Under the pieces are notes generated by a model. The model did not search any database and was not told the origin of the DNA. It saw only the letters and a list, made by a program, of their open reading frames with translations. DNA of 8,210 bases, from the NCBI GenBank assembly GCA_030670615.1, contig DAOVBJ010000033.1, positions 1-8,210 of the forward strand, given 5' to 3'. A program made the translations under genes and the position numbers. Shown here piece after piece: positions 1 through 5,858 of the stretch (position 1 is the stretch's first letter; each line of letters starts with the position of its first letter). The stretch is from Candidatus Bathyarchaeota archaeon. GTDB taxonomy: Archaea; Thermoproteota; Bathyarchaeia; RBG-16-48-13; GCA-020355125.

Positions 1-1
1 T

Positions 2-223
2 CTTTTCACAGAGACCTCGGACACCATTGAATGCACCGTATCAACGGCAGTAGCGAGGCTTGAGGGCGCCGAAATCGTCGTTAAGGGCTTTGGATCGTCT
101 GACTGTCGTGGTGGCTGCCAATCTCACCTCTGCTTCTTCCCACAGACTGCGTATCATGACTTGGTGGGACGCATTACGTCCATATACCGGCCCTTTGGTA
201 TGCCTCGACGCGTTGAGACCTGA
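2..223 (+). CDS. Possible C-terminal fragment of an unrecognised protein, 5' end outside the window
   Basis: An open frame runs in from the left edge and ends at TGA 221-223, giving 73 residues with no credible internal start (the only ATG is at 200-202). The peptide has an ordinary residue mix, a third-codon-position G+C of roughly 60 percent, and four cysteines, including a CRGGC stretch. I do not recognise the family. It is convergent with the methyltransferase operon, whose last gene stops at 382. A run of five T at 241-245, about 18 bases past the stop, could serve as an archaeal termination signal. The neighbouring frame also has a 65-codon ORF (60-257), which looks less protein-like. 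This may not be a gene at all; the call rests only on an open frame and its composition. Confidence 0.4.
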   Translation, partial: LFTETSDTIECTVSTAVARLEGAEIVVKGFGSSDCRGGCQSHLCFFPQTAYHDLVGRITSIYRPFGMPRRVET

Positions 224-381
224 AAGCTTTGCGTCTCCTCTTTTTCGTGTACACTAAAGCAGTGATCGGTCATCTTCGATAGGTATGAAGGGGACTCATG
301 TTCCGTTCAGAGGCGCGATGCGATAAATACAAGATGCTCTAGGGGCACTTCTATTCGCGACGCTCCAACTCAAGGAGAGCC

Positions 382-1821
382 CTAGGCATAGCGCTCCTTG
401 AACCGCACCCCCAGATCCTCCAGCTCATCCTTCATGTGTGTGTAAAACCGCTCGAATTCAGGCTTCACACTCTCTTTTTCTACGTCGTATATCTGCTGGA
501 AGGTGTAGCCCTCAGGGTAACCGTCCTCCAGCTTGTCTTCATACCTTGAGAGGAGGACTTCGACAATCCCCCTCGCTCTCTCCTGACTCATCCCCGCGCT
601 CGCCTTCAGAATCTCGCCCATCCACTTCGACTCTAAGGGACTGACGTGATCCGTCGGACAAACAAACTGTCGAGCCCCTCCCGAGGGATTTGCTGAGGAC
701 CCGCTTGCCACACTTGCGATCTCGCCGGCTGCGCATTCATAGTAGAATTGAGCGGTCCCCGCGCCCGCGACGGGGTGATCACACCCCTGAGCACAGACGG
801 GGAGGCGGGTATTCCTCACTAGAGCCTGGCACGCCAGGGATCCAACGTAAATACAGGATCGAGCGGCCCTGCTCTTTATCCGGTTATGTGTCTTGCCGAC
901 TCTTGTGCTAATACCGTACTCTTTGATGTGTTCATCGTCAGCGCCGCTGAAGAACAGTCCCAGTAAGGCACCAGCGACTATGACGATGGGGGCTGTCGCC
1001 GGCCCACCGGAGAACCCTCCTATGAACGCGTGGCCAGCGCTCCATCTGACCCGGGTATGATATGCTATCGCAAACGCTGTTCGGTTGGCGAAGTTCCAGT
1101 CGATCTTCAACTCTTCAAAGAGATTGCCTCCCATGGGATCCGTTGGCCTCACCCCGAACTCGGGGTCAGCGAGCGCGATGGTGGCCTGGGCGGTGGGAGC
1201 GTTTTGTCGAATGAACATCCCGGGTCTACCTACTGCGGTAATTGCTTTCCGCATCAGTTCCACCTCCTTCCGGTATTGATAGATCTCCGAGGGATGATTG
1301 GCGTTGATCTCATACTTTCCCTCTATCGGCGGAGGTGGACCGATTACCAATCCCCCCCATATACCATCAGTAGAGGGCTCTTGGGCGCAAAGCGTATAGA
1401 TCTTGTAAGCTACCTCGGGAGTGCTATACACAGCGGTCTGGGGGGCTCCGTAGACAACGGGTTCTGCAGTAGATCCAGGGGTTCGATGAATAATTTCGAC
1501 GGCGTCAACTCCCTCCCCGTAGCCCGATTGTTTCCCCGTTGCCGCCCTGAGAAACTCTTGGATCTCGTCCTCTGTGAACCTGACGTTCCGTTGTGTGTCT
1601 CTCGAGTACACTCCCAACTCCACAGCCGCCTTTAGGCCTGCTTCAAACACCTCATCTGCTAGTTGACCGTCCGTGGGCACGACGACCTCATTGTCGTATT
1701 CAAAGCCGTATTCCTTCGCCAGGGCTGTGACCGTTTTCCAGATCTTCATGTTGAACTCTCTTTCCTCCATCCGAGGGGCGGTTGCACACCGCTCGACGGC
1801 TTCCCAAAACGTTAAAACCAT
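382..1821 (-). CDS. mtmB: MtmB-family (monomethylamine) corrinoid methyltransferase lacking pyrrolysine
   Basis: 479 residues, against about 458 for Methanosarcina MtmB. The family uses a TIM barrel to transfer a methyl group from methylamine to the Co(I) corrinoid of its partner protein in the cytoplasm. Family landmarks: a VPTD stretch at 48-51, RFTEDEI at 81-87, AVGRPGM at 196-202, EELKID at 236-241, GGFSGG at 268-273, and a strongly MtmB-like C-terminus (KWMGEILKASAG at 399-410, ELEDLGVRF at 466-474). The pyrrolysine site aligns to Arg205 (CGA, 1207-1209), and there is no in-frame UAG before the TAG stop. ATG 1821 is preceded by GGTG at 1828-1831, a fair Shine-Dalgarno match, and lies only 12 bases after the corrinoid gene, so the two should be co-transcribed. 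Family membership is firm; the substrate is not, because the catalytic residue is missing. The symbol denotes family only. Confidence 0.88.
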   Translation of the reverse strand: MVLTFWEAVERCATAPRMEEREFNMKIWKTVTALAKEYGFEYDNEVVVPTDGQLADEVFEAGLKAAVELGVYSRDTQRNVRFTEDEIQEFLRAATGKQSGYGEGVDAVEIIHRTPGSTAEPVVYGAPQTAVYSTPEVAYKIYTLCAQEPSTDGIWGGLVIGPPPPIEGKYEINANHPSEIYQYRKEVELMRKAITAVGRPGMFIRQNAPTAQATIALADPEFGVRPTDPMGGNLFEELKIDWNFANRTAFAIAYHTRVRWSAGHAFIGGFSGGPATAPIVIVAGALLGLFFSGADDEHIKEYGISTRVGKTHNRIKSRAARSCIYVGSLACQALVRNTRLPVCAQGCDHPVAGAGTAQFYYECAAGEIASVASGSSANPSGGARQFVCPTDHVSPLESKWMGEILKASAGMSQERARGIVEVLLSRYEDKLEDGYPEGYTFQQIYDVEKESVKPEFERFYTHMKDELEDLGVRFKERYA

Positions 1822-1833
1822 CGACTACACCAG

Positions 1834-2487
1834 CTACTTTTTCTCCATCAGCTTCTTTGCGACCGTGATCGCTTCAGCGGCATTCTTCCCGTAGCCGTCA
1901 GCCCCTATCTTGACGGCCCACTCCTGCGTCGTAGGTCCTCCTCCCACCATGACTAAAAACTGGTCTCGAATCCCCTTAAACTCCAGCTCCTCAATTATCC
2001 CCTTCTGTCGCCGCATGGTAGTGGTCATCAAGGCCGATGCCATGATGATGTCAGCATCGACCGCCACGGCCTTATCCACGATCAATGCCACATTCACGTC
2101 CTTCCCTAGGTCATGGACCTCGAAGCCCGACGCGGAGAGCAGGGCTGAAACGATGTTCTTTCCTACGTCGTGAATGTCATCCTTGACGGTGGCTATGACG
2201 ATGGTTCCGACCTGCATCTTCTCAGCTGCCTCTCGGGGGATGTTCTTCTTCAGGACGTTGACAGCCGCATTCAGCGCGTCAGCAGCCATGAGGAGGTGGG
2301 GTAAAAAGAGTTCGTCCCGGGAGAACTTGTCTCCAACAATGTCTATACCCACCTTCAACCCCTTCTCCAGAGCCTTGAGGGGATCCACGCCAGCATCCAA
2401 CGCCTCTTGGGCCACGGCCTTCGCCACTTCCTCGTCGAAGCTTAGGATGGAGTCAGTCAGTTTCTTCAGAATTGACTCTTCATTCAT
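1834..2487 (-). CDS. mtmC: Methylamine-type corrinoid (cobalamin-binding) protein, MtmC/MtbC/MttC family
   Basis: 217 residues, the normal length for these small methyl carriers. Residues 1-85 form the helical cap domain and about 92-215 the Rossmann-like B12-binding domain. The base-off cobalamin signature is present: DIHDVG at 104-109 with His106 as lower axial cobalt ligand, then SALMTTTM from 151 and GGGP at 182-185 for the nucleotide tail. The protein cycles between Co(I) and methyl-Co(III), accepting methyl from the partner methyltransferase and passing it to a second enzyme. ATG 2487 has GAGG at 2495-2498 at good spacing. The gene is first in a two-gene operon with the MtmB-family gene. 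It ends in TAG at 1834-1836, followed in frame by another TAG at 1825-1827. The MtmC, MtbC and MttC subtypes are hard to tell apart by eye; mtmC is chosen because of the neighbour. Confidence 0.93.
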   Translation of the reverse strand: MNEESILKKLTDSILSFDEEVAKAVAQEALDAGVDPLKALEKGLKVGIDIVGDKFSRDELFLPHLLMAADALNAAVNVLKKNIPREAAEKMQVGTIVIATVKDDIHDVGKNIVSALLSASGFEVHDLGKDVNVALIVDKAVAVDADIIMASALMTTTMRRQKGIIEELEFKGIRDQFLVMVGGGPTTQEWAVKIGADGYGKNAAEAITVAKKLMEKK

Positions 2488-2520
2488 CAGAATTCCTCTG
2501 AGCTCATGTTATCTTCGTAC

Positions 2521-2528
2521 ATTAATAA
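2521..2528 (-). promoter_or_regulatory. Candidate TATA box for the corrinoid/methyltransferase operon
   Basis: On the minus strand this reads TTATTAAT and lies about 38 bases before the corrinoid start at 2487. A start site 25 or so bases downstream would fall near 2499, leaving a short leader that just contains the GAGG ribosome site. The spacing fits archaeal promoters, but the box is AT-rich and short, so chance is possible. Confidence 0.4.
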
Positions 2529-2914
2529 GCTATCTGGAAAGACTTCGGGCCTCCCCACGCAGAGCAGGATTTGACAGCAGCGTCGAGCAACCTTTGAAAC
2601 AGTCTTAGCGATCCGTCTTCGGAAGGGCGTCTTGGTAGAGTGAAAAAACGGGTGTCAAGAATCGTCTGATCAATGCCCTTTAGACCTCCTCTTCAACCAA
2701 TAACGAACAGATCCTTCAAGCTTAAGATCGTACTAAACAGAAATATGGACTCTCGAATGAAGGCTGAAACTTACGACATGGCCGACCCAGCCCGCACTCT
2801 TCTGAAGCTCAGGCTATCAACACGGGTAAGGGAAACCCTCATAATCTGACCGCGGAGATAAAAGTCGTCATACCACTTATTCGTGGCTTTCAAACTGTTT
2901 CCCTCGACTGGATC

Positions 2915-2930
2915 CAGCCCTGAAGGGCTG
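2915..2930 (-). terminator. Perfect 6-bp hairpin downstream of threonine aldolase, possible transcript end
   Basis: CAGCCC and GGGCTG form a perfect stem around a four-base loop, about 31 bases past the aldolase stop. No T-run follows it on the minus strand; on the plus strand TTTT occurs a few bases later (2937-2940). It may shape or protect the aldolase mRNA 3' end. Archaeal termination relies mainly on T-runs, so calling it a terminator is tentative. Confidence 0.3.
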
Positions 2931-2961
2931 CTCATGTTTTATCGATGCGACCTTCGTGCGT

Positions 2962-3981
2962 CTATCGGGCTTTCGTCACGGCTTCAATCGTGTTCAGAGT
3001 GTAGTCGATGTCTTCTCGGCTGATCATCCTGTGGGTGACCATTCGTATGCTTATGCCCGATCCCGCGGTCTTGATCCCGTGCTTCCTCAATTTTGAAACA
3101 AATTGACTCGAATTCATCTCCAGACCAGCGATGTCGTAGCGAACGATGTTGGTTTGAACGGTCTCTAAGTTGATGGAGACACCGCGTATCCTAGCCAACC
3201 CTTCAGCCAAGGTTCTCGCGTTCGCATGATCTTCCTTCAATCGATCCACCATCTTTTCCAACGCGATGATCCCGGGGGCCGCGATCACTCCGGCCTGCCT
3301 TAACCCGCCTCCTAGCACCTTTCGCCACTTCCTTGTCCGCTCGATGAATGCTTCGTCTCCGATGACCAAAGAACCGATGGGTGCGCTCAAGCCCTTTGAG
3401 AGGCAGAACGTCACCGAGTCCATGTGCGTCGTCAGCTCCTTTGCATCGACGTTCAAAGCGATGGCGGCGTTGAAGACTCGCGCCCCATCCATGTAGATCC
3501 GCATGCCATGCCGCTCTGCAACTTTTTTGATGGCTTTGATCTGTGACTGGTTCCAGCAGGTGCCTCCAGCCGCGTTGTGCGTGTTCTCGATGGCGATCAG
3601 CGTGGGTTCCGGGTAGTGGACGTTCCGGGTCCTGATAGCCCGTTCCACATCTCTGGGGTCGAGGACTCCCATCGTGCCTTGGATGGGATTGGGTATGAGG
3701 CCCCCCACGATACAGAGTCCACCGGCCTCTGTGCGGTATGTATGGGCTGAGGCTTCGAGGATTACTTCATCTCCTTTTTTCGTGTGGGAGAGGATGGACA
3801 CGAGGTTGCCCTGAGTGCCACTGGTGACGAGGAGGGCTTTCTCCTTACCTATCTTCTCAGCGGCGAGTTCTTGAAGCTTATTGACTGTGGGGTCTTCGCC
3901 GTAGACGTCGTCGCGGAGGGGAGTATGAAGGATGGCTTGAAGCATCTCTTGCGTGGGAAGGGTGACGGTATCGCTTCGCAA
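2962..3981 (-). CDS. ltaE: Low-specificity L-threonine aldolase (PLP-dependent)
   Basis: 339 residues, the usual family length. It cleaves L-threonine or L-allo-threonine reversibly to glycine and acetaldehyde in the cytosol; it is a fold-type I PLP enzyme. Visible landmarks: RSDTVTLPT at 2-10, DDVYGEDPTVN at 24-34, SGTQGNL at 54-60, His80 stacking on PLP, ENTHN at 132-136, MDGARVFNA at 164-172 with Asp165 and Arg168, SKGLSAPIG at 195-203 with PLP lysine Lys196, WRKVLGGGLRQAG at 219-231, and Arg313 in RMVTHR for substrate carboxylate binding. The start is TTG. The homologue motif is IDLRSDTV, and codons ATT GAC stand just before the TTG in frame, so a longer product beginning at a non-canonical codon cannot be excluded; there is no ATG or GTG before the upstream TAA. 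No clear Shine-Dalgarno is present. The stop is TAG. Confidence 0.92.
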   Translation of the reverse strand: MRSDTVTLPTQEMLQAILHTPLRDDVYGEDPTVNKLQELAAEKIGKEKALLVTSGTQGNLVSILSHTKKGDEVILEASAHTYRTEAGGLCIVGGLIPNPIQGTMGVLDPRDVERAIRTRNVHYPEPTLIAIENTHNAAGGTCWNQSQIKAIKKVAERHGMRIYMDGARVFNAAIALNVDAKELTTHMDSVTFCLSKGLSAPIGSLVIGDEAFIERTRKWRKVLGGGLRQAGVIAAPGIIALEKMVDRLKEDHANARTLAEGLARIRGVSINLETVQTNIVRYDIAGLEMNSSQFVSKLRKHGIKTAGSGISIRMVTHRMISREDIDYTLNTIEAVTKAR

Positions 3982-4020
3982 GTCAATACTTTTCGTATTT
4001 GTGTTTTTGGGGTTGTATAG

Positions 4021-4027
4021 ATTTAAG
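4021..4027 (-). promoter_or_regulatory. Candidate TATA box for threonine aldolase
   Basis: On the minus strand this reads CTTAAAT within an AT-rich stretch, about 40 bases before the TTG start at 3981. Transcription starting about 25 bases downstream gives a leader of under 20 bases with no Shine-Dalgarno. That supports a start close to 3981 rather than far upstream. Confidence 0.4.
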
Positions 4028-4322
4028 TTTGTATCTTAGTCCAGTAAAATCATCATAGTGGCTAAAATAATACGCCTCCATGGTGCGGGATGTGTTGAGG
4101 CGTCCACCCTTGAGGCCTCTCCCAGCCTCCAAGTAACGTACGCCATTCTCACCTCCACGAACTCAGAACGCTTCTAGAACGTAGTACTCCTTTCCGGAGA
4201 GGGAGGTGCTAGCTAAGTGTATCGTGTGAGTAGTGTACCTCTTTGAATCTGGCGTCTACCCAGCCACTGGTCTGAGTGAAGCCAAGCGAGTCGGAACCAT
4301 CGGCTTCTGCCTCATCCACTTT

Positions 4323-4343
4323 CCTAAAAGAAGCTTTTTTAGG
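4323..4343 (+). promoter_or_regulatory. Hairpin and overlapping TATA-like T-run before the LUD-domain gene
   Basis: CCTAAAA at 4323-4329 pairs exactly with TTTTAGG at 4337-4343 across a 7-base gap. The right arm lies in TTTTTTAGGAATAT, which is itself TATA-like and about 35 bases before ATG 4377. The symmetry could be an operator over the promoter, an RNA hairpin if transcription starts further upstream, or chance in AT-rich sequence. Confidence 0.35.
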
Positions 4344-4376
4344 AATATGTCTCCTTACTTTACAGTCGTGATTGAG

Positions 4377-5018
4377 ATGAGTGAGGTTAGGCAGTGGCAT
4401 AATGTGAAACGTGTTAAACGAACTGTAAACGCGCTCAAAGAGAATGGCTTCGAAGCGGTTTATGCTTCGACCAAAACAGATGCCCTGAAGGATGTACTAA
4501 ACCGCGTTCCGAAAAACGCCTTGATCGGGGTTGGTGGATCCATCACGGTGAGGGAACTTGGCCTTATCGACGCCTTGAGCCGCCGGGGACACCGGGTAGC
4601 GGAACACTGGTCGAGCGATCTGGCTCCCGACGAGCGGATGGAGATAAGGCGACAGCAGCTCACCTCCGACGTGTTCCTCACGAGCAGCAACGCGATCACC
4701 GAATCGGGACAACTCGTCAATATCGATGGCGCGGGCAACAGGGTGGCCGCCATGATCTTCGGCCCCAAAAAGGTGATAGTCATCGTCGGGGTGAACAAGA
4801 TCGTCAAGGACCTCGAGGAAGCACTTGACCGAGTCAACAATGTTGCGGCTCCCATGAATGCAAAGCGTTTAAATCGGAAGACTCCGTGCGCCGTAACGGG
4901 ACAGTGCACCGACTGCCGTTCACCCGAAAGAATCTGCAACGTGACGACCATCATCAATAGGAAACCAGTACGAACGGATGTCACCGTCCTGCTGGTCGGT
5001 GAAGAACTCGGATACTAA
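4377..5018 (+). CDS. Stand-alone LUD-domain protein (LutC/YkgG-like, former DUF162)
   Basis: 213 residues from ATG 4377. The fold is shared with LutC and part of LutB of bacterial lactate oxidation, but here there is no lutA or lutB neighbour, so function is unknown. Landmarks: GVGGSITVRELG at 51-62, a TSDVFLTSSNAITESG stretch at 96-111, NIDGAGNR at 115-122, FGPKKVIVIVGVNKIV at 128-143, and a cysteine cluster C171-X5-C177-X2-C180-X6-C187 that could bind metal or an iron-sulfur cluster. It ends in VGEELGY. The frame is open back to 4233, but those 48 residues are not family-like. GTGAT at 4368-4372 is a short Shine-Dalgarno match for 4377, and the TATA-like run ends about 30 bases before it. 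An ATG at 4347 is possible but its AGGA is too close. The gene is convergent with the PadR gene. Confidence 0.88.
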   Translation: MSEVRQWHNVKRVKRTVNALKENGFEAVYASTKTDALKDVLNRVPKNALIGVGGSITVRELGLIDALSRRGHRVAEHWSSDLAPDERMEIRRQQLTSDVFLTSSNAITESGQLVNIDGAGNRVAAMIFGPKKVIVIVGVNKIVKDLEEALDRVNNVAAPMNAKRLNRKTPCAVTGQCTDCRSPERICNVTTIINRKPVRTDVTVLLVGEELGY

Positions 5019-5090
5019 CCTCCATCAATCCGCTGCGAAGAGGAATGAGTTTTCTGGAGTCAGAACAAGCTAAGTGTGGGAGCAAGTGGT

Positions 5091-5432
5091 TTACGTAAGT
5101 TTACTCACTACCCCTTCCAAGAACTTTATTCCGTCTTGAAGGCTACTTCGACCCTCCTCCGTTATTTCGTAGTACTTCCGGTCAGGTCTGCCAAGAACAG
5201 ACCTCTCCTCTCCAACTTGAGTGAGCCCCTCCCGCCGCATTTTATACAACACCACATAAACCGTTACTATGGCTGTTGAAAACCCAAACTTGTCTTTCAG
5301 GTTCTTACTGATCTCATAGGCGTACATCGGTCGATCCATCAGCATCTTTAAAATGTACAGCCACAAATTTTCCTTGGTTATTTTGTTGACCAGTCGGGTG
5401 TACGCTGATGATTCCGATGATTTAGACGCCAT
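5091..5432 (-). CDS. PadR-family winged-helix transcriptional regulator
   Basis: 113 residues, a compact PadR protein. The N-terminal winged helix covers about 20-96: ENLWLYILKML opens helix 1, RPMYAYEISKNL at 34-45 is the family's YEI helix, STAIVTVYVVLYKMRREGL at 52-70 is the recognition helix region, and GRPDRKYYEITEEG at 81-94 is the wing. A short C-terminal helix (95-113) would serve dimerisation; no separate ligand domain is present. PadR proteins usually repress an adjacent gene or themselves in response to small molecules; the target here cannot be read from the sequence. It starts 54 bases after the eS26 stop on the same strand. ATG 5432 has no good Shine-Dalgarno. CTTAAC at 5467-5472, about 35 bases upstream, could be a weak TATA box of a leaderless message. 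Confidence 0.92.
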   Translation of the reverse strand: MASKSSESSAYTRLVNKITKENLWLYILKMLMDRPMYAYEISKNLKDKFGFSTAIVTVYVVLYKMRREGLTQVGEERSVLGRPDRKYYEITEEGRSSLQDGIKFLEGVVSKLT

Positions 5433-5486
5433 TTTCAGTCAACATACGTGAGGCAGCCCTCGAGTGTTAAGGACGTGTTGGAGATG

Positions 5487-5762
5487 TTACCTGCTTTTTC
5501 TACTAGCTTTTGATCGGACCTTACGGATTCCTCTGTGAATCGAGCAGGATACACAAAACCATCGGCTCGACCTCACCCTCGCGAAGATCGCCCCCTGACT
5601 CTGCAGTTCTCTGGCTATCCCCGAGTCTACGAGGGATTTATAGGTTGTCACCCGTTTAGCTTTGTCTCGGGGTATGAGGGATCCGCACTGGCTACATTGC
5701 ACTTTTCCCGAACGTCCTTTCCCGCCCTTACTTCTTCCTCTGCTTTTTCTTTTCTGCGGCAT
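5487..5762 (-). CDS. rps26e: Small ribosomal subunit protein eS26
   Basis: 91 residues, very basic. It is a component of the small ribosomal subunit near the mRNA exit site, where the eukaryotic protein contacts mRNA and the 3' end of 18S rRNA. Residues 1-20 are a Lys/Arg/Gly-rich tail. The zinc ribbon follows: Cys23 and Cys26 in VQCSQCGSLIPRDKAKR, then Cys70 and Cys73 in WFCVSCSIHRGIRKVRS, which mirrors the YCVSCAIHSKVVRNRS of human RPS26. The C-terminus is short, as in archaeal forms. ATG 5762 has a weak TAGG site about 9 bases upstream. It lies 96 bases after proS on the same strand and has its own strong TATA-like box at 5826-5834. The protein is a useful lineage marker for TACK/Asgard archaea. 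Confidence 0.95.
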   Translation of the reverse strand: MPQKRKSRGRSKGGKGRSGKVQCSQCGSLIPRDKAKRVTTYKSLVDSGIARELQSQGAIFARVRSSRWFCVSCSIHRGIRKVRSKASRKSR

Positions 5763-5825
5763 TTTCTTTTCCTACCAAACATTGCTCTCTTGGCCTAAAC
5801 GCCTCGTGTTTTATTGTAGCCGATG

Positions 5826-5834
5826 TTTATAAGG
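5826..5834 (-). promoter_or_regulatory. TATA box for the eS26 gene
   Basis: On the minus strand this reads CCTTATAAA, close to the archaeal consensus, inside the 96-base gap between proS and eS26. A start about 25 bases downstream, near 5804, gives a leader of about 40 bases. eS26, and possibly the PadR gene after it, can therefore be transcribed independently of proS. Confidence 0.55.
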
Positions 5835-5858
5835 AAATCTCCTTTAGCGAGCTTTACG

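Larger units (their letters stand above)
2499..2961. other. Intergenic region between threonine aldolase and the corrinoid operon
   Basis: About 460 bases without a convincing gene on either strand. The only frame crossing part of it (2174-2608, +) is antisense to the corrinoid gene. The region holds the operon promoter at its left side and a perfect hairpin at 2915-2930 at its right side. I looked for tRNA T-arms and C/D-box motifs and found none. Confidence 0.6.
3982..4376. other. Divergent intergenic region between threonine aldolase and the LUD-domain gene
   Basis: About 395 bases with promoters at both ends. The frame open from 4233 runs into the LUD gene, but its first 48 residues do not resemble the family, so I treat this stretch as upstream sequence. 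No tRNA or other RNA gene was recognised. A hairpin lies at 4323-4343. Confidence 0.5.

Noticed and set aside
1030..1635. 201-codon open frame on the plus strand
   Set aside because: It lies wholly antisense to the MtmB-family gene, whose family motifs are unmistakable; the translation resembles nothing and has no ribosome site.
2174..2608. 144-codon open frame on the plus strand over the corrinoid gene
   Set aside because: It is antisense to a clear B12-binding protein and has a Ser/Ala-rich composition typical of a reverse-frame shadow.
4233..4376. N-terminal extension of the LUD-domain protein by 48 residues
   Set aside because: The added residues are not family-like and lie upstream of the candidate TATA run and the GTGAT ribosome site for ATG 4377.
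4460..4984. 174-codon open frame on the minus strand
   Set aside because: Antisense to the LUD-domain gene, which carries the full family signature.
4211..5077. Ten-base word AGCTAAGTGT repeated at 4211-4220 and 5068-5077, flanking the LUD gene
   Set aside because: No longer similarity around the copies, no target-site or mobile-element features; consistent with chance.
5440..5479. CAACA/TGTTG inverted words before the PadR gene as an autoregulatory operator
   Set aside because: Only five bases match across a 30-base gap; too weak to call an operator.
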